From positions 692,231 to 731,976 of the forward strand of contig NW_009242979.1 in assembly GCF_000388065.1 (NCBI RefSeq): DNA of 39,746 bases, read 5' to 3'. The DNA is from Fonticula alba (Eukaryota > Opisthokonta > Rotosphaerida > Fonticulaceae). Shown one piece after another: positions 12,813 through 22,794 of the stretch; the first letter of the stretch is position 1; each line of letters opens with the position of its first letter. A program made the position numbers and the translations under genes. Below the pieces are notes generated by a model. It ran no database searches. It was not told the origin of the DNA and worked only from the letters and a program-made list of their open reading frames with translations.

Positions 12813-13696
12813 CTATTTGATGACCAGATCGCGCCAGTGGGCATCCGGTATGAGGCCGGCCCGGCCGAACTCCCGCACCAGCAGGGCAATCGGGGCCAAT
12901 TCGCGGCGCTCAATCAGGTCGAAGTACAGCAAGAAGCATACCAGGTGCACGGTCAGGGTATTGATGTGGGCCACCAGGCCTCGGCCGTGGAGCACGGGAA
13001 AGTGCGCGTGGTACGTGTGCGCCAGGCACCTGAGGAGGCGCTTGAGTCCAGGCCGGGCCACAGCCGAGGTGAAGGTGGCCGGAACCGGGGACCCGGCCTC
13101 CGTCGGGCAGAGGGAACGGTCCTGCAGCTGGGCCGCCATGGCGGTCAGGGTGAAGTCGATGTACTGCGGAGCCGACACGCGGGAAACCTTGCGATCGGGA
13201 TCGGCCCAAAGGTACTCGTAGCTAGGAGGCGAAGGCAAGGTCAATTGGACGGGCCGGTAGAGACACCTAAAGAGCCGGGGGGGGGGGGGGGGAGAGGGGC
13301 CGCAAATGGAGGAGCCCGTACCACTCGCCGGCCATCATCAGTGGGCAGCTTTTAGTCGTGCACTGGTCGTTGACGGCACTCAAAATGATGTTGGTGTTTT
13401 GGAAGAAGTCGAAAAAGTTGGAGGCAATCCACTCCGGCATGTCGACATACTTCGGCTGGGTGACCAGGCTCAGGAGGCTTCCGCTGACGAGAACCGTATG
13501 CGCATGAGGAGCCCGGCAGAAGATCGGACCTGGTCCAGGCTCGGTCTGCTGCTCGAGCAGGGCCAGCGGGGTGATGGTCGAGGTGGGGAGAGACGGTGGG
13601 GCGTGAGGGGTGTGGTAGTGCCCGGAGTAGGCGTTGCTCTGAGGCGTTTGCTGCTGCTGCTGGTGGTGCTGCTGCTGGTGCTGCTGCTGGTGCTGG

Positions 13697-13791
<95 letters not shown>

Positions 13792-14010
13792 TTGTGAGTG
13801 TGTTGACTGGAGAGGATTGGGGTTGGAGAAAAAGGGATGCGACACAAGGGCGGCCTCAGTAGCGGGGGGTTGCTGCTGGTGGTGCTGCGAGGGGGGATGC
13901 TATTGCGCCAGCAAGGGCAGCCGACGGGGGGAGGCCAAGGAGCAAGGTTATGCCAGAACGCCAACCGAGTGAGTCAGGGAGAGTGTGTGTGTGCGCGCGC
14001 GAAAGGGAGG

Positions 14011-14055
<45 letters not shown>

Positions 14056-14473
14056 AGAGAGAGAGAGCGGGTGACAGTGCGCACCGAGTCGTCATGGCGC
14101 GGGTGGTGTGAATGCCCGGCGGGAGGGGCACCTGGCCCGGATCCCGGGCCAGCCGCTTGGCTCTGGAAGAAACCCGGATCGAAGGCCGACTGCTGCGAGC
14201 TCGGTCCCGGTGGGTGGAAAGTTGCCGGGCCCCCGGCCGAGTGTAGGCTAGATGGCGGGGGGATGATCGGGGCCACCGATACCGACGCATCCGACAGGCT
14301 ACTGGCCGGGATTGGCTGTGACGCCTTATGCGTCCGCAGGGTATTGGACCGCTTCCTGTGAGGCCGGAAAGGGACCAGAGTCAGAAGAGGCAGGGAGAGG
14401 GGGAAAGGGGCGGCACCCGGCGGCGAAAGGCAACGGCAAGGGTGCCCCCAGGCGGAGCGTACTTTAGAAACAT
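12813..14473 (-). CDS. MOB2: Mob2-like kinase activator, 4 exons, 417 aa
   Basis: Mob proteins bind and activate NDR/LATS-type AGC kinases (Mob2 with Cbk1 or Orb6 in fungi, controlling polarity). Exons in coding order: 14463-14473, 14085-14355, 13322-13884, 12813-13221, together 1254 nt in frame. The first coding exon is only 11 nt (ATG TTT CTA AA) and joins KRSNTLRTHKASQ, giving an N-terminus like fission yeast Mob2 (basic, then Ser-rich). The Mob domain spans about 216-410. The zinc-ligand pattern CTTKSC and AHTYHAHF matches the Cys2His2 site of Mob1, with PKYVDMPEWIASNFFDFF before it and YEYLWADPDRKV after it. SAPQYIDF and LIERRELAPI are also Mob signatures. Oddities: a pure 26-CAG glutamine tract and further Gln/His runs precede the domain. 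Mob2 is preferred over Mob1 from the N-terminus and the VTQPKYVD block, so the class is moderately sure. Confidence 0.87.
13711..13788 (-). repeat. Uninterrupted (CAG)26 in the Mob2-like coding exon
   Basis: On the coding strand this is 26 consecutive CAG codons, read here as 78 nt of CTG on the plus strand. It encodes Gln about 127-152 of the Mob2-like protein and is followed by mixed CAG/CAC/CAA codons (His/Gln) up to about 13650. The lack of CAA interruptions suggests recent expansion and length instability. Confidence 0.95.
13990..14067 (-). repeat. GA/CT dinucleotide tract in Mob2-like intron 2
   Basis: (GA)n on the plus strand, which is (CT)n on the sense strand of the Mob2-like gene. 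It lies inside the intron 13885-14084, just after the GTGCGCAC donor. It provides a polypyrimidine tract but also a likely length-variable microsatellite. Confidence 0.9.
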
Positions 14474-15800
14474 GGCACAGGGGGGCGAAGGAGTGGGGGG
14501 ATCTGATGCTCCCCTCCGCGAAGCCAGAGGGATCGCTGGGCGGCGAGCGAGAGACGGTGTCCAAAAGGCGGCGAGGGACGGGACAAGCAGGAGGAGAGAG
14601 AGAGAGAGAGAGGGGGACAAGGAAAAAGAGAGAGGGGGGAGGGAACGGGCGAGGAAGAGGGGGAAGTAGCGGGGGGGGGGAGTGGGGGAGCACACCCCGC
14701 GGCGAGCCGCGTCAGGCCGCGCCCTCAAAAAAGGGCCCCGCTAGGAATGGAGGAATGAGCTTGGACGGGGTGCGCGCGCGCGTACAAAAGGGCGTGTGTG
14801 TGGGGCGGGGGGGGGGGGGATCACCCTCGTCGCAATGCACTGAGTCTCCTCCACTCAGGTGGTCCCCGCATGTCTGGGGATTGCTCGGTTGCCAATTAAT
14901 CGTCTGCCCCGAGGGCGGCGAGGGAGCTACTCGCAGAGGAAGCTTCCTGTGTGGGGGAGGGAGTATCACTGTTCATTGTGTTCGGCCCTTGCAGGAGGGC
15001 AGACGAAAAAGGGGAACACGGCCAGAGAGCGAAGGGACCCTGTTGGTGTCCGGTCTGGCTGCAGGCGCCCCCGCCGCCCGGAGAGAGGGGCTTAATTCAG
15101 CGACTTGGGCGGACAAAGAGTTGGCATTCCGCGCCCCGGGACGCCCTGTCCCAGGCGTGCTCCCATCGCCAGCCCGCCCCGGCGCACAGAGCCCCGGCAT
15201 CCATCCGGCCTGCCCTGCGGCCCAGGGGCCGGAGGGAGGAGGCCTCTCGCTTGCTGGGGGGAACGCCAACAGCGCCCAGCATGCGACGACAGATCAGTCC
15301 TCCTCGACGCGAACCCGGGTCCGGGCCCGGAGCCATGGATGCCGGGCTCCCAAAGCCCCGGGAAGCGGCGGGGATCTAAGCACCGCTGCCCAGTCGCACC
15401 GGCCGCCCGCTAGCGTCCTTGTCGCATTCAGTGTCTCCCCCCCCCCCCCCCCGCCCCTCCCGCCCCTGTCAACGAGTCACTCTCACACAGCAGGCCGCGG
15501 GCCAGGGGCGGGCCTCGGGCAAGGCCGCTGGCCCTCTGCGGAGGCAGGCATCCAAGTGGCAACGGGGGGGGGGGGGGGGGCTCGATCGTGCGGGAAGACA
15601 TCATGGCTGACACTTCACTTCGGGCTTTCCGCACAGGCCCTCCCCGACGCCTGGCACCTTCCGACGGGCGGGGGAGGGGTGCGAAGGGCGATCGGTCGGG
15701 CCAGGGGCGAGAAGAGGCTCCTCCTTGGGGGACCGCCATTCGCGAAGCCTGGCACATCCCTCTTCCCTCCCCGCACCCCCTGTCCTATTTTCTCCTTTCT

Positions 15801-15840
<40 letters not shown>

Positions 15841-15934
15841 CACTCTATCTGCATCTCCTCGCCTCTTTTGCTCGTCACTCTCCCTCCCCCTTCGTCCATT
15901 TTCCTCCGCACTCGCTCCCACCCCCTCGTCCCCG
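14474..15934. promoter_or_regulatory. Divergent intergenic region between Mob2-like and Ufd2 genes
   Basis: About 1.46 kb between two start codons facing apart. On the minus strand 14480-14700 is C/T-rich ahead of the Mob2 start. On the plus strand 15770-15934 is C/T-rich with a (CA)n tract at about 15801-15839 ahead of the Ufd2 start. C and G homopolymers occur at about 15437-15452 and 15564-15580. A CCAAT pentamer with AT-rich flank (GCCAATTAAT) is at 14891-14900. Long open frames here have no similarity I recognise and carry simple-repeat composition, so I do not call a gene. Confidence 0.55.
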
Positions 15935-17514
15935 ATGGCCGACCCGACGAGTCCCTCCTCGCCCTCCGGCCAGTCGTCAGCCTCGGGCTCCCGGTCGCAA
16001 GAGGCGGTACGCATGGCCTCCTCGCCCTCGCCGCATCGCCGCGTGTGCTCTAACTATGCCTCCGCCATTTTTACCATCCCGACACCACGCCTGCCAACCC
16101 CATCTCCCGATGGCCGATCCTCAGCTGCGCCTGCAGCGCCAGGCGTACCTTGAGCGCATCGACTCGACGCCGAGTGCGGAGCCCGCCCCGGCCCCCACGT
16201 CGCCCGCGCTCGCACCCAGCCAAGCCCCGATGCGTGTCGATCCAAGCCCCCCGCCCGGGCCCGCCACCCTGGGCGACGAGCTGCGCAACCATGAGCTTGG
16301 CTATGCCATCCCCATGCTGGAGCGCGTCTTCGCCATGAAGCTAGCCGTTCGTCCTTTGTCGCCTGACGCCTGGCCCCTCTCCTTTCGCCTCTTTCCCTTT
16401 CCCCCGCCCCCCCTCCCCTCTGACTCGCATGCTGTTGACCCGCCTTGCGCGCTCGAATCGCCCCGCAGGAACAGGGCTCTGCTGTCACCTCGCCCGTGCA
16501 GCCGTATGCCGACGCGAGCTTCACCCCGGGCACCGCGCCCGGCGATGCCGCCCGGCACCCGCTGCTTTTCATCCTGGATGACTTGCACAAGCGCTACCAG
16601 GAGGCCTCGTCCCCCGAGCAGGCGGCTCTCCTACTGAAGGCCAGCGTGGATGTCTTCTTCTTGCACACCATGCACCACTCGATTGTGCTGCAGGAGCTAC
16701 ACACCTTCGACCAGATGACCTGGTCCTGTCCGCAGCTGGACACCTTCACCGGGGACACCCACATCTTTGGTCTGATTTTGGCCATCTACAACCGGGCACT
16801 GGAGGAGGAGAAGTCCTCGCGCATGTTCAAGGTGCGGGGCTCTTGCCTGGTGCTCCTGGGCCTGGATGGAGGATGAGGGCGGGGAATGGCTGTCTTTTGG
16901 GCTCTTTCTCTTTCTCACTCCCCCTTTCTCCGACCACCGTCACCTCGCTGCCGGGCACCTTCGGCGGGCTGTTGTTCCCCCCCCCCCCCCCCTTCCCCCA
17001 AACATGCACAAACGGGTACCGCCGTGCGCATGGCACATGCCACGCAACTGTAGACCACCGCCCCCTTCCGCATGGCTCTCCTGGGGGCCATCAAGTCGGT
17101 GGCCGTGTCCTACTCCTCGCTGGTCCTGTCATCAGACGACATCCTCATGGTGACCGAGGACAAAGTGTGCGCGTCTCCTTCGCTTGCATGGGCTCCCTTG
17201 CCTTTCCTCTTGCCGGGCTCCCATCCATGCTGACCACGGGTCCTCGGTGCAGCCTGCCGACCGATGTCCTGCTGGCGCACATCCTGGTGACCGTGACCAC
17301 CACGACCGAGGCCTTTTCCTCGTCCATCAACCCGCGTGTGCTTCCCTCGTGCTTCATCCCGGCTCTGGTTGAGCACACCCTGTCCCAGGGTGATGGCATG
17401 TTTGACGATGTGCGCCTGAGTGTGCCCTGTTGCTCCTTCCTTCTCCTCGTCGTCCACACCAACTCAGGAGTCGAGTGGCACTTGAATATTCCATCCCCCT
17501 GACACAAACACACA

Positions 17515-17545
<31 letters not shown>

Positions 17546-20500
17546 GCGGGCGCCTCCTCCTTTGCACCCTCGTCCTGGGGCTGGCTGGGCAGATTTTCGG
17601 CCACACCCTCGACGCCCTGCACCGCGGCGCCCAGCTCCTGGCTTCGGCCTCACGGTCACCAATCCTGCTGGAGCACATCATCACCCACAAGACCTCGACC
17701 CAGGTGTTTGATGATACGGTTCGCTTTGTTGGGGCCCTTGTCTTCCTGGTCCGCCAACACCCGGCCATCATTGCCAAGGTATGACTTCTTGTTGGATTTC
17801 CCCTCCTCTGCCCCTTGGCATGAGCTTCGCCCCTGTGCTCCGGCTGCCTGACTCCCTTGGCATCTCCCCCCCCCCCCTGCCCCCCTCTCTGGCTCGTACT
17901 TGCCCGTCCTCCCTCGATAGATGGTCGCCCTGCCCAATTGGTCCTTCCTTCCGACGGATCGGATCTTCAGTGGCCTGCCGCGTGAGCTCCTTGCTGGGGG
18001 GCTGCTCAACAATCAGGATTCCATTTTCTCACTGAACATCCAGATGGCGTCCTTCCTTGGTCCCTTCTTCTCGTTCTCCTTCTTCCCCAAGGACACGGTG
18101 CGTGCTTTGCTTCTTCTCTCCTGCCTGTGCTTGTCCACACATATCCACGCCGTGGCCTCCTTCGCCCCGCTCCCCCCCCCCTGGCCCCCCTTCCGGCTGG
18201 CTGACCCGATGGCCCTACTGTGCCACCTCCAACCAGCCCTTCGCCCTGGATTACTTCTTCGGACCCATTCCCCACCGTCCGGAGGCCATCATCCGACATG
18301 TGTCCATGTATGGGACCTTCCTCAACAAGAGCACCAGCCGCTACAACCGCATCGACTTCAATGTGTCCATCAAGCGCAGCTTCGATCAGTACCACGTGCG
18401 CACCTGCTGCTGCTGCTGTTGCTGCTGCGGCCATACACCCCCCCCCACACACACACACACACAGCGGACTTGCTTCCAGGCCGGTTGAACCCTGCACCCG
18501 ATGGTCCCTAACCCGCTCGGCTGTCTTTGATCGTCCCACCACCCCAGACCCACCTCCATGATCTGACGTTCCTGGTGCTGAAGGCCCACCGGGACAATAT
18601 GCTGGCCTTCCTGGAGGCCGTGGTCCAGGCCAATGCCAGTCGCACGCAGCTCCAGGTGAACCCGGCCCGGCTGACCTCCCTCGGCATGGCGTACAATGTC
18701 CTGGCGGTGCTGCTGCGCCTGTGCCATCCGATCCTCGAAGATGAGCCCTTCCCTCCATTGGCCCCGGATGCGTTGACCTTCTGCCAGCTAAAGGCCCCGA
18801 TGGAACGCTTCCTGGACCCGTGGTTTTGGCTCCAGCCTGCCGGGCGCCCATGGGTCAAGGATGCCACTCGCTGGGCGGCCTCCGATGCCCAGGTGTCCAG
18901 CGTGGAGGCATACATTGACAGCACTTTCCCAGATTTGAAGGGTGCGGCCGAGCACACGCCCCTATGCACATGCGCAAGGCCGCCCCCCCCCCCCACACAC
19001 ACACACACCGGGCACAGGCTCCGAGTTGCTAACCCCTTTCCCATGACCGGGGGATCTTCTCCGTCTTCTTGCTCTTTTCCTTTCTCTGGTCCATCCATGT
19101 CGCCGGTAGACAAACCGCCCGCCTTCGTGACTCGACTCTTCTTCATGACCTTCACCATGATCCATCGCACCCTGATCCCGATTCTCAACCAGTACAAGGA
19201 GTACTCCGGCCCGAATAGCCAGCGCCCGATCCAGGATGCGCTGCAGGCCCTCCAGGATGAGTATGGCTCCGGGGGGTCGCTGGATCTGGCCGCCCGGCTG
19301 CGTGCTCTGCCCCCGGCAGCCATGCGAAATGTCACCATCGCCGTCTACCAGTCGGAAATGTTCTATCGGACGCTGTCCATCCTGGAGGCGGCGGTGCTGC
19401 CCTTCTCGGCCGCTGGCGAGAGTGCCATGGCCGCCGAGCCGGCCACTTTCGGCTTGCCGGCCTATGTCTCGCGCTTCCTGGCGACCGCGTCCAAGTGGCT
19501 GCTCAGCCTCCTCGGGGGCTTTCAGACGTGCGCACCTTTCACCCTCGCCCGTCGGCCTGGCCGCCGCCCGGTCCTGCCCTTCTCTGACTTTTGCCCGGGC
19601 TCTCTCCTGCTCTTCAACCCCACCCTACCGCCCTGCTGGCGCATGGGCGCTCCCAGCCTTCCACTTCGGACGCCACCATCGGACCTGGTCCGCTGCTTGC
19701 CGGAGTGGCTGCTGGAAACCGTGCTTGACTGGTTCAACTTCGTCATTTCGGCCATCCCGGCGGGGGTGCTGTGTCGGACCCTGAGTGGCTTCGACGCGGG
19801 GCCCTTCCGCATCCTGTCGGGCATTGCCCCGCCTGTGGACTTCCTGGTGACCCTGGCCACGGTGCTGCTGTATGCTCCGATGCACATTCGCAACCCGTAT
19901 CTTCGGGACAAGTTCACCGAATTCCTCTTCTCCCTGCTGCATGTGTCTTCCTCGCAGCTTCCCCCCTTCTGGGCTCTGGTTGAGGAGCACTACCCGGAGC
20001 CAGCGGCCAACATGGGCCTTCAGGTAATCATGCGGAATGCCACCGCCCGTCGGTGGCTCTTCCCCATGGCCATGGCCTTCTACCAGGGTGCGTACAAGGG
20101 TGCATCCTTGGCTCTTTGGCCCTTTTTGCTGGCCACCCTCCCGCCTTTTCCCGGAGCCGGGGACCTCCATGGGCTCGGGTCGATGGGGGGGGGGGGGTGG
20201 GGGGGGGGGGGGGGGGCCTCCCCCGGCGTTGCTCACAAATATCCGATGTCACTCACTCTGCTTGGGCCTTCTTCTTCTTCTTCTTTTTTTTCCGCCCTCT
20301 CCCCCCCTCCTCCTGTGCCCCAATGTGACACATCGGCGCAGAGGTCGAGCACACCGGGTCCTCGCACCAGTTCTTCACCAAATTCTCCATCCGCTATCGA
20401 CTGGCCTGCCTGGTCAATGTATTGTGGATCAGTGACCCGGCCAACACCGTGGTCCCCTCGACGATTCCCCTGTCCAATGAAGAGGCCGCCGTGCTGAATG

Positions 20501-22479
20501 GGCGCTTTTCTTCGCAGTTCCCGCGCGAGGCCTTGCCACTGATGCAGCTGGCCGGCGAGACGCCTGCCACCACAGCCGACGGGGCGGCCCCTTCGTCAGC
20601 CTCGTCCGGGGCTCTGGCCGCCCCAGCGCCGTCGCTCGATGGATCGCTCTCGAAGCACCCCTTCCAGGAATCGCTGCTGGCGGAGTTCCTCCAAACCTCC
20701 CACTCTTCGGTGTCGGCTCCGGGAGGGTCTTTCGTGCGCTTTGTCAATCTCCTGATGAATGACGCCACCTTCCTGCTGGATGAGGCCCTGCGGCACTTGG
20801 CTCAGATCCACACCCACGAGCAGGAACACCCGCCCGGGGCTGATGCCAGCACCTTTTCCGAGGGGGCGGCAGCGGCCCAGCGCACACCGCCGCCCCCGCC
20901 GGCGACCCCTGCCCGGGCACGCCGCGACCCGAATGCCCAGGGCGAGCCTGCCAGCGATGAGGAGGAGTCGGAGGGGGAGGAAGACGCCTCCGCCACTGCC
21001 GAACAGACTGACATCAACACCATCCGGTCGAGGGCGTATTCCAGTGTGTCGCTCAGCTTCCAGACCCTGCTACTGGTGCGTGCTGTGCAGGGGGCATTGC
21101 TGTTCTTTTTGCCGCCTCTGCCATCTTCGGGGAGGAGGGGGGGGGGGGGATCCTGTGCACACTTATCCGCGCGCGTACTCGCGTCCTCCCCGGCCCTCCT
21201 TGGCCCTCTCGCATCCACCTTGCCAGCCAGGCGCCCGTTGACCGTGTGTTCGGCCCTTTCCTCGTTCGTGTCTCCGGTGTATGTGTGTGTATGTGTGTGT
21301 GTGTGTGCGCGTGTGCCCTTGTCGCGCAGTTCCGCAACCTTTCCGGCACCATTCGCGAGCCCTTCCTTCGTCCGGAGATCGTCGACCGCCTGGTGGCCAT
21401 GCTTAACTACAACCTGTCGCAGTTGGTCGGCCCCAAGTGCACCGAGCTCAAGGTCCACAAGCCCGAGCAGTATGGCTTCAAGCCGATCAACTTCCTGCAG
21501 GTCCTGCTGAGCACATACCTCCATCTGTCAGCGGACTTGGACACCCCGGACTCGGCCATGCTCGAGACGGCTTCCTCCTCGGCGGATGGCAGCCTGCGCG
21601 GCGTGCTGCCTCCCACCGGTGGGCCTGACTCCGATGAGGAGGAGGAGGAGGATGAGGATGACCTCCTGACCGAGGATGAGAAGCATCCCTTCTTGGTGGC
21701 CATGGCCAAGGATGAGCGGTCCTTCGATGCGCGGTATTTCACCACGGCCAGCCTGCTGCTGCGCAATCGCCTGCAGAAGTCCGACCACGAGATTGACGCG
21801 CTTTTGCGCATGTCGGCCCGGGTGCAGGCCTTGCGCGCGGCCCTGGCCGAGGACATGGGCTCCGGCGCCGAGGCTAGCGGCCCGTATGACGACTCTTCCG
21901 ACATTCCGGAAGACTTGCTCGACCCGATCACCTTCGCTTTGATGACCGATCCGGTCATGCTCCCCAGCAGTCGGATGGTGGTCGACCGGTCTACCATTCA
22001 GACGCACCTCCTCAGCGACCCGACCGATCCCTTCAACCGGTCCCCACTGACGGCGGAGCAACTCCTACCTGGTGCGCCCCCCCCCCCCCCCTCCTCCCCC
22101 TCTGGTGCCTTTTCTCTGCCCGTATTTCTTCCCGCCATCCCTCTGCCCGCCTGTCTCCTCGTGGTTTTGGTCTTTGTGTGAACCCCCCTTGCGGCACAGT
22201 CCAGCTTCCATGTCACTGACCTTGTCTCCACTGGCATTCATGTATGTGTGTGTGCATGTGTGTGTGTTTGCATATGTGTGTCTCTTCTTGTGCTCTGTTG
22301 TACAACTCTCTGCAACGATGGACCACCATCCCCCCGTAGCCCCCGAAATCCGCAAGAAGGTCCGACAGCATCTGGCGCAGAAGCGCAAGGAGCGCCGACT
22401 CCGCATCAAGCAGGCCACCGCCGCCGCCGCCGCCACCACCACCACGACGGCCGGCGACACCCGCATGCAGGATCTCTAG
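15935..22479 (+). CDS. UFD2: Ubiquitin conjugation factor E4 (Ufd2/UBE4), 14 exons, 1435 aa
   Basis: Ufd2 is a U-box E4 ligase that extends ubiquitin chains on substrates handled by Cdc48/p97. Exons: 15935-16006, 16125-16346, 16469-16831, 17054-17166, 17253-17409, 17593-17778, 17921-18097, 18237-18395, 18548-18941, 19110-19527, 19657-20087, 20342-21075, 21330-22071, 22340-22479, together 4308 nt in frame. Ufd2 core signatures are SFLGPFFSFSFFPKD, KPPAFVTRLFFMTF, EHTGSSHQFFTKFSIRYR, MLNYNLSQLVGPKCTELKV and VAMAKDERSFDARYF. The C-terminal U-box is at about 1333-1405, beginning DIPEDLLDPITFALMTDPVM and containing STIQTHLLSDPTDPFNRSPL. The protein ends in a basic helix KKVRQHLAQKRKERRLRIK and an Ala/Thr tail. 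It is longer than yeast Ufd2 (961 aa) because of a Pro/Ala-rich N-terminus and acidic inserts. ATG 15935 opens the first exon. A start at the in-frame-lacking ATG 16110 would be in an intron. Confidence 0.93.
17506..17549 (+). repeat. (CA)n followed by (CG)n tract in Ufd2 intron 5
   Basis: An alternating purine-pyrimidine tract: about nine or more CA units run directly into about eight CG units, inside the intron 17410-17592. This is a sequence class able to adopt Z-DNA. No protein is inferred from it. Confidence 0.9.
20185..20216 (+). repeat. G13-T-G18 run in Ufd2 intron 11
   Basis: Two G homopolymers (20185-20197 and 20199-20216) separated by one T, on the sense strand of the intron 20088-20341. 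Most other homopolymers in introns here are C on the sense strand, so this G run is an exception and could form a G-quadruplex in the pre-mRNA. Exact length may be unreliable because homopolymers are error-prone. Confidence 0.9.
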
Positions 22480-22794
22480 ACGCCAGCCAGTCGGTCAGGA
22501 CAAGGACAGGGACAAGGTGTATGCACAGGCAGTCATGTGCTGGCTGTTCTCTCTCCTTGACAGCCCCCCTCTCTCTCATGACAAACGTGAAATACGACAG
22601 GCGAATTGAAAGCCATCCATGCATGTGTAGTGTCGCGAAGGGGCATATCACGAGGGGAGGGAGGGGCACTCAGGGGGGAGCACTTTTGACTTGGGGGGGA
22701 GTAAGGAGGGCGTTTATTTTTGTGAGGAGGTGCATTCATCCGCAACAGGCGGGTAAACTGGGAGGCGATCCGGACGAAGGAGAAGTGCCACACT
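22480..22794. other. Convergent spacer between Ufd2 and nucleoporin-like genes
   Basis: About 315 bp between two stop codons. It is less GC-rich than its surroundings on parts of its length and contains G-rich stretches near 22650-22710. No gene and no clear AATAAA polyadenylation hexamer were seen on either strand. Confidence 0.6.

Noticed and set aside
13306-13797. Plus-strand open frame with a long leucine run opposite the Mob2-like gene
   Set aside because: It is the antisense reading of the CAG repeat and the Mob exon. The minus strand has clear Mob domain similarity and consistent splicing.
14506-16053. A 515-residue plus-strand open frame across the Mob2/Ufd2 intergenic region
   Set aside because: Composition is Gly/Arg/Pro-rich with a CA-repeat-derived His/Thr run, no domain is recognisable, and it overlaps the Ufd2 start in a different frame.
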